Shown here piece by piece: positions 50,241 to 61,900 of a stretch of 64,000 nt of DNA. The notes beneath the pieces are model-generated. The model ran no database searches, was not told where the DNA came from, and was given only the letters and a program-made list of their open reading frames with translations. Every line of letters starts with the position of its first letter. The stretch's first letter is position 1. This stretch comes from Hymenolepis diminuta (taxonomy: Eukaryota > Platyhelminthes > Cestoda > Cyclophyllidea > Hymenolepididae). The stretch covers positions 1,972,390 to 2,036,389 of the forward strand of contig CAADRB010000008.1 in the NCBI GenBank assembly GCA_900708905.1. The letters are read 5' to 3'. The translations under genes and the position numbers were made by a program.

Positions 50241-50470
50241 ATGCACTGGACGTTGTGGATTTAAAATTATACAGACATCCAGTGAATAAAAAACGTGAAA
50301 TTTGAAAGTTAGAACATGAAGAAATGAATTAACATTATGTAAATTATCCACGAATCAGCTTTAAAAGTCAAATGAAGTAAAACTCATTTGATGCCCTGAC
50401 TTTAGTCTCAACTTCTGCTTTATACTCTCTCCCTTCTAATCCTTTCTTGGACTATTTCACTTTACCCGAT
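50241..50470 (+). repeat. local duplication, copy 1 (50.2 kb)
   Basis: Aligns with 50,741-50,950. Landmarks are ATGCACTGGACG (AAGCACTGAACATCG in copy 2), CGTGAAATTTGAAAG (CGTGAAGTTTGAATT) and AAAAGTCAAATGAAGTAAAA (AAAAGTCAAATGAAATAAGA), then a pyrimidine-rich tail. The offset is about 500 bp. A third copy is at 38.1 kb, so the unit is dispersed as well as locally duplicated. Confidence 0.65.
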
Positions 50471-50740
50471 TTCATATACTATCCACGAATAATTATTTGT
50501 TCGGATCAATTAGTTGAATCACTATGAGTAATATTATAATATAAGTGACATCTACGTACCTCCCCATCCAATTAGTTTATGAAAAGACATTAACTGATTA
50601 TTTAGCATTTTCGGCTATCTCATCGCTGGTATGTTAAAATTGTAAATTGTGAAACATCGCGTAAGATCATTTGCCTTCTCAATTACTGGAAGATAAAATA
50701 AATTGAGGCGACAAGACCGATTATTCTTAATTAACTAATA

Positions 50741-50950
50741 CCGGTCAGTAAGCACTGAACATCGCAGACAAGCGTTTGCCGCAATCCAGGAGACGAGTCG
50801 TGAAGTTTGAATTTTGGAACGTGAATTTGACAGTTGGTAAATGTTGCACAACCTGAGTCTAAAAGTCAAATGAAATAAGACGTTTCCCTCTGTATCATTT
50901 TCACTGCTTCCTCTTTATAATTGTTGGAGCCTCTGTTATTTGATACCAGT
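50741..50950 (+). repeat. local duplication, copy 2 (50.8 kb)
   Basis: Second copy of the unit at 50,241-50,470. Its start (CCGGTCAGTAAGCACTGAAC, then ATCGCAGAC) is closer to the 38.1-kb copy than to copy 1, whereas its centre (CTAAAAGTCAAATGAAATAA) is closest to copy 1. No conserved reading frame is apparent among the three copies. Confidence 0.65.
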
Positions 50951-53900
50951 TGCCTCCCACAATTAAAAATTTTTATATTTCTATTACTGTGGGTAACAAT
51001 AATAATAATTAGTCATTTTATTGTGTGCGGTTAATGAAATCAGTCTGCAGTTGATGAACACGAGCTAATCAAGAAGCTGAAACAGGACGCCACGTCTTCG
51101 TTAATAACTTATGAGAATGAATAAATCTGTGACTTTAGCGTGATCTTTTTCTTGAAAATAGCAAGTTAACATGTCATCGGTTTCCTAATTGTCACTTGAA
51201 ACAACATCAAAATGAAATGTTCCTGTAAATTAAACATTTTATTTGAATAGTTAACTACTCCATATATTGGGACAAGAACAGTTATTCCCACTACGTTTTG
51301 GGAACATTTCACCAGAGAAACCTAGATTTGATTAGGCCTAGAGCATCCTTCAAGTTTTCCAATAAGCCGTCATAAATCCATAGATGTTTGGAAGAAAATG
51401 TAAAAGAAATTTGAAAAAATCATTCCAAAACAGACAATCAAAAATTAATACGCGAAAGAAAGTCTCATTTGGCTGAGAAGTTCCCAACTAAATTTTAAAA
51501 CGAAAAAACGGATTTAATGATCGAGAGTTTGGTGTAGCAGCATTAATAAATAATAATTTTTATATACTAATAAACAATGCTCAAAGAAGGGGTATTAAAT
51601 TGCGGGAAATAGCAAAAAAGCATTGAACATAAATTCTTTCATTTCATCACTATATCATTACATATTTTACCAACGATGCTTCAGATTACTAAGTCCATCT
51701 GATTCTCAGAAATATGCAGGAAATGCTCTAAAAGATGAACAATTTTAAATTTCACATTTACCAAAAGTAGAATATAGCAAAATATTAGGATTTACCTTTT
51801 GAAAAATAATTTACAACTTGCGCTATTTTGTCTTTACCCCCTTCGGGATATCTGGGGAGTTCACATTTGTCGGAAATTTGTTTTCAAGTTAATTAGAGGA
51901 CAATTGCATTGGTTTTAATGAACAGAGATTTGAATTTTCTTGTAGCTGAAATTGTGCAAGTATAAAGAGTGGATGATTGTGTCACCCCCATCTTTACTTC
52001 TTCATAGCATTTAGCCGATGTAAGATGGAATTCAGAGTTAAAGTTTTTTTAACTCGGCAAAGCTCACTAAACAGTGGGCATCTTGGGTGATCATCCGCAA
52101 TAGATTTTAAGGGGAATAATGCTTTTGAGAAAACTAATGTTAAGTCATTTTTCGTTCGGTGTGATGACTACTGATTTTGGTTATATTCGTGGTTGCGTAT
52201 TTTTAACAATGAAAACCTTTTTGAATGAATATAATACTAGGAAAGTGATTCTAGATAAGAGTTATCTAAAAAGTCAAGTTTTGTGAAATTTACACCTCTG
52301 ATTTCAACAATCCTTCCCTTCTATACTGTGGCTTATTTTTTGTTCATATTAAAGTGCACAAAAGAGGACAAACACAACAGGAATCTTATCGTGCCTTTAG
52401 CTTTATCTGCCCTCGTAATTAATTAAATCCCGATTTTCCATAGAAAGTCACAAGTTTTCATATTTTATTTTACCACTTGATAAATTTTTTTCACCATCCC
52501 ACCTGAGTTAAAAGGAAATACTCTGGAGACTCTTTAGTTTAGAAATCCACGTTAGACCACCTTTCTGTTGATTTGTTTTAATCAATAAATTTGGTTTTTT
52601 AAGGTTCGTCAGTTTCGTGTCGCCGTTTAAATGAGAAATAAACTGGATTTCACGGTTTTTTGTCCTTAATACAAGTTATGTTTATTCTGATTATACACAA
52701 GCGATCTATAAACATTACTGATCATTGAATATTATTTAGAGATTTACATAAGAGGTCGGAAGGTTTTTTAAAGGAAGGGAAATTTGTAGGGAACTACATG
52801 AAAAATTAGAATAATTGATAAATTAGCTGTTACTTTATTCAAATTGCAGACTAAATCTGCTCCTATCACACATATGATTAAAAATTGCAATTGTTTACGT
52901 CCTTTTCTTCCTGACTGTCCTTCGAAGAGAAACAGGAGGTCTTTGGAAATTTGGACTTATTGTAATGCTGAGATTCAGTTTTTCCAATTAAAATCTAGAC
53001 ATTGGGCATTAGTTAACAGTGATCAATAGTATTTTTATCGCGACCATAGATTATGTATTTCCGCCTACTCGATATCTTCTTATTTAGATTTTCTATTAAT
53101 TGTGTAAAGCCTGAAAATTATTTCGGAGTTCCACATCCATTAATTAAATTTAGGAAGAGTTGCATGTTTACGTGCCATTAGAATAAAGATAAAAATGATA
53201 AGGGTCGTAATGACCGTTTTCTTGCCGCCATTCTCAAACCCTGGGAAACACTCCTGTTTAAAAGATAAATGGATAACGACAGAAGACCAACAGCGATTTA
53301 TGCATGAACAAGTGACGTAGAAAGACGTAAGAAAAGAATTATGCCCTCAAATTTGGGCAAAATAATGATAAACTATTTAAGCGTAAATTCCAAAATCTAC
53401 AATTCATTCTCTCTCTCTCAATTATCAGACTTAGAAGATATGCGCCTACCAGTTAAGATATTGTTTTGCAAAACAGGATGTCCTTAAATAATAATAAGGC
53501 TTAACTACCCTCAGCAACATAAATTTGTAGTTCTATCATGAGAACAGTAACATGACTTAATATGGGTATTTTATCTGAGTTTCAGATTCGTCTAGCTGTT
53601 TACTTTGCATTTCATGGGTATGTTTCACCGCGTCATTTCAAATTTCAGGATCCGGCCCCTGGTTCCTGAATGGGTTCATTGCCACGATGTTCAGATCACC
53701 TTTATCGGTGGATTAGATTGAATGATTGTTCATGTAATCCTAATATGTCTGTATCTTCTGGATGCCAAAAGGTGACTATTTGATGTTAGTTTAATGAATT
53801 CAGCTTAGCAAGTCTATTTTTACTCAAGACGTAGTAAGATTAATTGTGATGTTTTACTATTCCTGAGTCAGAGTACATTTGATCAGTTATAATCAAGTAA

Positions 53901-56320
53901 ATATTATTCATGAAATGCATTTCAAGTGGCTAGGCTTCAAGCCAGCATAAGGTCACTTAAAACAAGGCCTAAGTGTATTGAGGGAAATTGTTTTGTTTGA
54001 CACCCATCTCGGTTAGAGAAGAAGCTTTCTGGAGTTTCTCTAGTAAGAAATTCGTATTCTACTAATCATTCCCCTGCTCAATTTCAATCAATATTGTCTT
54101 TGAACGTGCACCAACGTGTATGGAATCTATGACTTCTGAGTCTTAAAATATGTAACTTACCGTTACACAACCTTATACATCATAACCTTATTATATGGAG
54201 GGGAAAATTAACTTTGTTTCTCTATTGATAAAAAGAGAGAAAAGATATATATATATATGGGTTAAATAGCAAGTGTATTTAGTCAAAATACATTCGTTCA
54301 TATTCCAAGTCATGTTCCACTGGCACAGTGTATGCACAATACAGTCACCACAGCAAAATTGCAAAACCATCAGTAGCGTAAATGTAGGCTTCCGGACCTG
54401 CGAGCGTACGGCCTACTTTGCTTAAAGGTAGCCTTAGATATTACAAATCACATTTCCGTACACCAAAGAACGCATAGCTCCTTATGATAGGTAACTATGA
54501 CTAATGCATATGTCCTGAAATACTTGTAAATATTAATACTTTTGCATACAATTAATAATTTCAAACCTCCAAGAGTTTCAGTGCAAGCACCGGAATTCAT
54601 AAGATGTTTGATTGGTTGACAAAAGTTTCGTGTTAATTAATTAACTTTTAGCATGCATTTGGAATTTTCAACTACCAGAAAGTGGAGAATGTGTTAATCA
54701 AAATGTATAATTTTCTGTTTTCATTTAATAGACAATCGACTGCAAATGTTAGAGTCCTCGATACTGAAAGAAAGTTGATTACGAAAAGCGGGCAAGAATA
54801 GAAGGATATCTAGTTAAAATAAGATCACCGTTCTCATTAGTCCATTGATCACTATACACCCTTAGATAGCTTATTAACTAGTAGAATCTCTTGTCTGACA
54901 TTTAGAGATTGTGTAGAGAGGATTGCAGAAGAGTCGTATAAAAACATGTCCTTTGGACTTTTCGAGTGACAAGTATCCCATTAATTTGAAATGACCTTGG
55001 TAAAAATCAATTTTAAGAAAGCAGAGAGTCTGCTAATTCTAGAACTCAGATGAATTGGATCCTGCCGATTCTCCTATTCTCTCTTCTACCAATCTTACTA
55101 TTTCCCTATTTTTAGCTTTTCACATGATTAAAAGTTTCAACTTTCAGATTTTGTCATGGATGATACTAACTAATCCAGTCATGTAATTTTCACCACCATA
55201 TAGTAAAAAGGTAATATGACAATTCAACAAGGAAGATTCGGTCTCAGAGACAGTTAGCACTATGATATGGTTACTTACACAAGAAGAGTTTAGCTGAACG
55301 AAATTCTCTGCTGATTTATTAGCTATTAGCCAAAACATACTGATATTTGTGATTTTCAAGCGGCTGTGAAGTTGGGAACTTATCGATCGGAAAATAGTAG
55401 AGCAACTCCCAACATGTGCAAGGATCGTCTTGACTACCTGTGTTTTCTATAGACTAATCGTACCCTAATCAAATCTCAATATTTTGTGATTCATATTAAC
55501 TCTGTCCTTTCTAAACCAGGGTAGAAAGCGTTTGACTGACGTGTGATGTGACACATTGATGCTTATCTTGTAATCTGGTTGCTAAGTAAATATTCGTTAA
55601 CAGCTTTCGCGCGGTGATCAAATAAGTCACTAAGTCACTGGGGTATGTCAACTAAACGTTAATCTTTAAGGTAATATGTAAATGTGATCAACGATATTTA
55701 AACAAAAGATGAGTCGGCTTTCCGAAAATGAAGTCAACTGAAGGGATGTGCAGTGATATTTTGAGACTGTATTTGACAACTTCTCACAGAGTTGAACTGC
55801 TATTATTCGTATATCAGCTTATCTGCACCTCATAATTAGGTTAATTACAGTTATATTAATCTGTTGCAGGAAATTTCGACAGCTAATTTGGACCAATGGA
55901 ATGGGTAAAGTTTCAAATCAAGTTATCTTCTGATCTAAGAGCAAAGTCTCGTTTCACAATTTCTGATCTTGAACCAATTTTGTATTTTTGGGCGTTTCTT
56001 CGGTCAAATTTATGATAACCGAACAATGCATCAATAATGATAAAAGAGTCATCACATTCTCTGAAAAATGTCCGTTTTGTTCAAGGCTGTGCATGATTAA
56101 AGCTTCTTGGACTGTCATTATATTATCAACACAACGTCGGTGGATATTTTTTGTTCATTCTAGTGCGAGAAACGATTTCTATCAAATTTCAGAATTTTTA
56201 AATTGCAACTTAAGGCCTCTCAAAAGTAGTCCTTGGCTACATAAATGCTTACGATCTAATTTTTCTCAATTTGCTTCCATGTTAACAGTTAAAAAGGAGA
56301 ATTTAAAATGCTTTCTCCTA
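50951..56320. other. no supported gene
   Basis: No gene is recognised. An (AT)n run lies at about 54,245-54,258. A 150-codon frame begins at 55,988 (+) and runs to 56,440. It starts at a TTG, contains no recognisable domain, and ends inside the repeat at 56.35 kb, so I treat it as probably a chance or element-derived frame. Confidence 0.4.
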
Positions 56321-56560
56321 GTGATAACGGACGTGTTTTCACATTATTTTTTTTGTTATAGCCTAATTAGCCTCCAAAACAGCCGCAAATCCCCCGAATT
56401 CAGTAATAACACGGGATTAAACAAACCTCAATCCACTTAAAATTGTACTAAGTAATGGCCGTATAATTCAGCTCGTTTTAGTAAATATGCAAATTTTATG
56501 AAAAATTAACAAAAATATTAATTTAATTTTTCTCAGATGAAAGAATTTTTCTTTTATTCA
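56321..56560 (+). repeat. direct repeat flanking 56.3-58.9 kb, left copy
   Basis: Aligns with 58,660-58,902. The most similar part is AATCCCCCGAATTCAGTAAT followed by AACACGGGATTAA, against ACTCCCCCGAATTCATTAAT followed by AACACGGGATTAA. In one frame both copies read PPNS(V or L)ITRD and then the same TAA stop (56,418-56,420 here), and most base differences keep or conserve the amino acid. Similarity continues after the stop into a T-rich tail ending TTTTATTCA. This copy has an in-frame TAA and a frame break upstream of the peptide, so it is dead. Confidence 0.7.
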
Positions 56561-57021
56561 ATACCTCCAATCGAAAGTTGTTTCTCCACAAATTTGGATG
56601 TCACTTCCCAGGTTTCGGTATTCCAAGGCGGAGGAAGGTAACATGAGTCCGGAAAAATCTTCGTTGGGTCAGCTTTCGATTTGGAAGATGCAGATATGCT
56701 TGTGATGGTACACCCACATTTGGATGCCAACATGAGACGTCGTCCGTAAGAACCTCTTCCCCTGTCTCCTCTCTTTGTGCCACTAGAAGTTGTTTTTTCG
56801 CAAGTTGCCCTTCTAGACCATCGAATTTTGGATGGAGAGTGAAAGTAGGTGATCCCAATAAAAGTCCGCAAATCGAGTCGAAGGGAACTAGGTGACATTG
56901 CCGGACATAGTGACATTTTGTATGCCGTGAGTGGCGAAAACCAGATGGAGTCTGCTGATAACGGTACCAGTTGTGACAGACTTAGTTGGTATAACCAAAA
57001 GCCACTTTGAATTAAATCCAC
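56554..57021 (-). other. 155-codon open frame of doubtful status
   Basis: An open minus-strand frame in a G+C-richer patch. Its first codon is GTG, and the first ATG leaves about 122 codons. A second minus frame and a plus frame over the same DNA are also open, which points to low stop density rather than selection on one frame. No domain, signal peptide or membrane segment is recognised. It could be the antisense of an element body lying between the two flanking direct repeats. Confidence 0.15.
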
Positions 57022-57353
57022 TAGGATAGGATGAGAGATTCCTTGGATAGGTCCAGCAAGACTGAGATTAATGTAAGACTAAGAAGCCTTAGTTTGATAG
57101 CACATAAAGGGACTCTTGGAAGAAATAAATGAAGCCGTTTGCCTAACCTCCTCTATATTTTGTGCAATCGCATTTGAAACTGTTCCCTTTGAGGAAGAAA
57201 CAGATATTTTGGCGAAACCGATTTTTTCGAACACCTAACATTTATCATCCATCAGCGTCAATCGCTTTGGGCAAAAAACGTGATTTGGTTCAGCTAGAAT
57301 GCGGTTGCACTAATCATGACATTTTGGAGACTACAATCTTGATGAATGATTTA

Positions 57354-57372
57354 GGAGGGGGAGGGGAGGGGG
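57354..57372 (+). other. G-tract with quadruplex potential
   Basis: GGAGGGGGAGGGGAGGGGG contains three runs of four or five G plus one GG, separated by single A residues. Such a run could form a G-quadruplex of two or more tetrads. It is an isolated feature inside the putative element at 56.3-58.9 kb. Confidence 0.5.
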
Positions 57373-57528
57373 CAAAACTATAACAACCTCCCTTATGTCT
57401 CTTTGGATGACAAATCTGATTTGTCTGGTCATAGGCTTGGAGACAAGTTGTGCTAGAACAACTTTAGGCACGAAAAATGTAATAGAGTGTGTGAGATTTG
57501 CTACTTTTACACTATCACTGAATAATAG

Positions 57529-57711
57529 ATGCAAATTCATGTCATCATTGGCCATCCCGAAGGAAATATGGTTCAACAGGAGGTATGGACATTTATTGAT
57601 AGAATCATGAAAAAAGTGGTCGTAGATGTGATGGGAACAGCAAGAAAATACTTAGCTTCAAATTTTATTCAAAAAATTATTTTTGCGGACAAGCTCTCAA
57701 ACATTTTTTGA
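57529..57711 (+). pseudogene. coding-like fragment, unidentified
   Basis: A 60-codon ATG frame that begins right after an in-frame stop, with a fairly natural composition (for example VWTFIDRIMKKVVVDVMGT). It ends in TGA close before another coding-like frame (57,722-57,925). The two may be pieces of one decayed coding region in the element bounded by the direct repeats. No family is recognised, so this is called from composition and context only. Confidence 0.2.
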
Positions 57712-57721
57712 AGTTCCTTGA

Positions 57722-57925
57722 GAAACTGAGGGCATTTTTTACTCTCGGATTGCAGAAATTGTCCGAGACGGTAAACAGTATGTGCTCGCCACTGTTGTAA
57801 CTTATGGAATGTACAACGCTCTCAAGGCTGAAAGAAGGGATCTCATCCGCTCACGTGCTACCCATGTCATTTCGAGCAGGCGCGGCCCTCCCAACAATTT
57901 AGCGATCAATATTTGTGCAGGGTAG
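57722..57925 (+). pseudogene. coding-like exon or element fragment, unidentified
   Basis: An open frame of 67 codons between a TGA (57,719) and a TAG (57,923). Its G+C content and codon use are unlike the A+T-rich surroundings. The translation includes RIAEIVRDGKQYVLATVVTY, then MYNALKAERRDLIRSRATHV and SSRRGPPNN. A pyrimidine-rich run before GATTGCAG (57,755) would serve as a splice acceptor, and CAGGGTAGCG at the end could be a weak donor, so it might be an internal exon. It has no credible start codon of its own. I do not recognise the family. Alternatives are a fragment of a transposable-element protein or a processed gene remnant. Confidence 0.3.
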
Positions 57926-58060
57926 CGTTAATTGTATTTACAATTGCAAGCATTTTCAGCAAACCATAGCTCGTGTGGTTTGACTGTTTTGGACCTAGAC
58001 TAGTTAATTTTGACGGAAATTTATAACTGGCTGACTCTGCTAGAGTCTTGTCGTACCTGT

Positions 58061-58283
58061 CTGTAGCTCCATGAACTTATAAGATTACTAAAGCTTAATC
58101 AAAGGCCTCTTTGCATAGTATCCGTTATATAATTGATGACCACTCTGACGCGAATTTTCAACCAGTGATTTTCTCCCTGCGCCACACCTTAGGTGATCCT
58201 TCTCCTTTTCTGACAACTTTCACCAGTTCGTACTCTCTGCACCAGCACACTCCTTTTGTTCTCTCCTCAGCCTCAGAATATTA
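58061..58283 (+). repeat. 223-bp dispersed repeat, copy at 58.1 kb
   Basis: The partner of 16,926-17,147, of nearly equal length. Here the frame beginning near 58,111 is open through the whole repeat (RYIIDDHSDANFQPVIFSLR, then HTLGDPSPFLTTFTSSY and SSASEYY), whereas the 16.9-kb copy carries stops. The more intact frame here suggests that the family once encoded protein and that this copy is younger or less decayed. It lies within the interval bounded by the direct repeats at 56.3 and 58.7 kb. Confidence 0.7.
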
Positions 58284-58659
58284 TAGAGGATATTGGGATT
58301 TTCATAGTCTCTTCTTTCGGCGTCTGTTCTATGCTGGACTTATCACTGACTGAGGGTAGATTCCAAGGGTTTAGTTTCCTCGATAGCGTCGTTATTAGTA
58401 AGCTTGAGGGCTGAATTTTATGTTTGATGGTTTGAAGTTTAGTAGACGGCAATGAAGGTTATGGAGACGTTGGCGAGTTGATAGGGATCAACTTTGTAGG
58501 ATTAATCCTTGTAGTCTGTCCTTTATGGTGAAGCTGGAAGGCTTGGGAGATAGTGGGTGGTTGGCATGGATTAGGTAATGCTGGCGCCTTATGATCCTAC
58601 ATAGTAGAATCTGATGTTTGGGGCTCCTGTATTGGGTAATTAATTGGGACAGTTTTTGC

Positions 58660-58902
58660 TGGTTTGGCGTCTTCTCAACTATGTCGCCACTTGTTATGAC
58701 AAAATTAGCTTCTGAAATAGCCACAACTCCCCCGAATTCATTAATAACACGGGATTAAGCGAAATTTCGCCATTTACTCGACATTATACCAAGCAACGAC
58801 CATGTAATTTAGCACATTCTAACAAAAATGTATATTTTACGAATACTCAAAAATAAATTTTAATTCAGTTTTTCTTATATACAAATTGTTAATTTTTATC
58901 CA
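58660..58902 (+). repeat. direct repeat flanking 56.3-58.9 kb, right copy
   Basis: The right-hand partner of 56,321-56,560. It carries a longer readable tail: VFSTMSPLVMTKLASEIATT, then PPNSLITRD and TAA at 58,756-58,758. Upstream in the same frame, back to about 58,450, only two stops interrupt roughly 100 codons, as expected of a decaying coding 3' end. After the stop a T-rich segment ends TTTTTATCCA. The pair could be terminal repeats of a small element, or 3' ends of two element insertions in the same direction. Confidence 0.65.
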
Positions 58903-61900
58903 GCAATTTTCTTTCCTTTTCTGCTATAGGGGTTTGAACTAGTTATTTTCCTCCTGTAGGATTTAGAATTAGATTTTACGGTTTCTTTTTAAATGCAGTG
59001 GCGTAGCATTTGATGTATATTCGCCTAGTAATAGATAGTCAGGATATGTCATACTCTTCCATCAAACGGGCGCACAGTTACAACAGAGTGGAAATGGTTT
59101 GAAAAAAGGGTAGAGATGTTCGATCTATTGGAATCGTGATAATTACTTCTTCTCTTCTTGACTCAAATGCTGTTTTGAAGAGATTCATACTGGACCACAA
59201 GTCAACCTCAAAGAAGACATCCTGGTATTTGGCGTTTCAACCATCCTTGTCTTTCATAATAGTCAAAACATCCGTAAAATGGGAACTGAAAGTCCATGTT
59301 GATGAGGCAAAGTGATCCTGTCGATAGGGTAATTACATTGCTTTCTTCTCCGCGTGGATTCGCATACTCTTGACAGATTGGCACCTTATCGTTTTGTCCA
59401 AATTCCTTTGTGGTGGTTATTTTTACGCTTTTGGAGGCAAAAATTGATGTTGTTAGCTGTTTTATCAATTTATTTTAATGTAGCTATTCACATTTTAAAT
59501 ACAATTCATATGATATTATCTGAAGCCCAGTCCTTTCCTTTAACTAAAAAATAAATTGAACTCAAATTCAACTTCAGGAGTCCTTGAATACCTCAGAATG
59601 TGCCTATAAAGGTGTGGATTCCGCCTGCTGGTACACAAATGTGATGATTAGAATTTGCAAAGATCTCCTGGGGATTAAATTTTTCAATCTAACACTAAGT
59701 CAAGTTTTTGACAGGACATAGAAGCATGCGCTATCACGCTTATCAGCACCCGCCTTGACCTTAAAACGCCAAATCTTCAGTTGACTCCTCCTCCATACAC
59801 GCATGCGCGGTAGAGGGACTTGAATTAATCAGCTGTTTTACAAATCTGGATTAAGAGAGGCAGTCAGTAACAAATGTGAGGGAGTCCAATGGATGAAACG
59901 TTTCGGAGGCAAATTTGTAATTTAAGATTAAGATCTTTTACAAAATCTGGTTTAGCATTGCACTACCGTTGATTTGATGTTAAATGCTTGAAAATTTAAG
60001 TAGTATAACTTTTAGAAGGGAAGGAATTGAAAACTTATTGAATTGCAATGTGATCACCTGAGATGGCCGATTTTCATCTACACTGTCAGTTTGGTGTCAA
60101 ATACAATTTGTCATTTGCCAAATCGAAGGTCACGAAATCGATACGCGTCAGCCTACCTTTGATGATGGGAATGACAGACCGCACTGGTTAAAACTAGTTG
60201 CGAGTGGGGGATTGCAGAATGAGAATTCTTATTTGAGAGGCCCTAGAATACTGTTCTTCTACTTAGGAAGTTAGAAAGCATTTCTATTAAAATGACTTGA
60301 GGCTTAGGAGTGTGAATAAGATGCAGGATGGTCAGTCTCATCTCACTTTCGACAGATTGGAATAAATCATCGAAATGCAATTGTTTCTAGTTGCTTGAGC
60401 AGTTCCGCATTCTTTTATGGTCTCGTAAACAGAATTTCTGGTAGCGATCAGTATGATAAATAATATATATCCGTTGTTAATAATTATTTGGTGCAATTCA
60501 TTTCATCATTTTATTACAGGGTGACTGAGAAGTAACTCAATATAAAACATCCAAACGTTTAAATTTTCAAGAGCATCCCAATTCGTCGACACCTCATGAC
60601 ATTCAGAAATTTGTTTGAGTGTAAAAATGGTGGTGAATAATTACAAAAGGGCATGGTCAGATCAACAGTGGCCAACATGTACGTTCAGTGAATCAGGGGT
60701 CGTAATATCGATGTAAATTGGTGCACACTGAGTGAAATGAATGGCCAAATGCACGGGTTACTTGTGATCAACAGTGGGGTGCTTTCACCCAATTCAAGTG
60801 AGTGGGTCTTGAGACGTTTGAAAATGTTTATGTTTAACTCGAATTTCAAATGAAACTTCATGCCATATGTGGTCTTTTCATGCTTCATTTTTATAAAATA
60901 GTTAATTATTAACCAATTTTTAAAAAAGAAAAATTTTCCCCTGCAAGTTAAAGCGTAGGAAGGTTGGATGAAAGGCAGTGGATATAATTCATACACGATA
61001 TTAGAAACATTTTTTTATTTTTTATAGATTCGTGCCCGCTTTTTATCTTCCAAAAGAACAATAAATTTATATCCACATCTGGCCTAAATTCAATCCTAAC
61101 CTAGAATTTAGCCATGCAAAGGTGGCTGACAAGAAAGCTAGAACTTGATCACAACAAATTAGCAACAAATGTTTCGGCTTTGTAAAGAACCATGCCATTC
61201 TTACAGTGAAAGTGATTATTCGATAAAATGATTAGGCTTTAAGGTAACTTTATAACTAAATAAAGATTTTGTCTTTTATTGACTTAAAACAAATTATTGC
61301 ACATTGAGAAAGATAAAACGCGGTCTCTGATAAGGACTTTTGCATTCTCCAATTTTTATGCTGATCGCTTTCAACTAGTGCAACTAATTTCTTCAGTTAC
61401 CGAAAAGTTTGGTCTCTAACTTATGACCCCTCGCTTGCTAGACGTGTATATTACTCTTATAGGTCCTTCTCATTCTATCTACCTTTTGAGACATTTAAGC
61501 ATGGTGCTAGATTAGTAATTATAATGGATGCTAGGCTACTCTCCACTCAGCTCATATCAGAAGATAAAGAAAGCCATCCTCCTCAAGAGGCAGATGCATT
61601 TTGGTCTTGCCTTCGCATTTGATTTCCGTTCTTATTTCTAATATTTGTCATCATTTGGGTAAATATCCCAAACAAGGCTAAAATGTTGAACTGAAGGATA
61701 ATAGCTATTTTAACAACTGCATTATTACACTCTTCTGAAATAGCTGGCCATTTTTAAATATGCAAGGCTGTATATTATTATTGCCCATGAGAAAGAAGTC
61801 TTTCTTCTTTTGAATTCTTGGCTCACTGGTATGTATTTTTTACTTGATAGGCATAGTTAGTTGTATCATGGCTCTGGGAACCTAAGCAATAGTTAATTCT

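Noticed and set aside
55988..56440. 150-codon plus-strand open frame
   Set aside because: It begins at TTG, has no recognisable domain, runs into a dispersed repeat, and its A+T-rich codon use matches non-coding surroundings.
60517..60536. String resembling a mariner-type terminal repeat
   Set aside because: No inverted partner end, transposase remnant or target duplication was found nearby.
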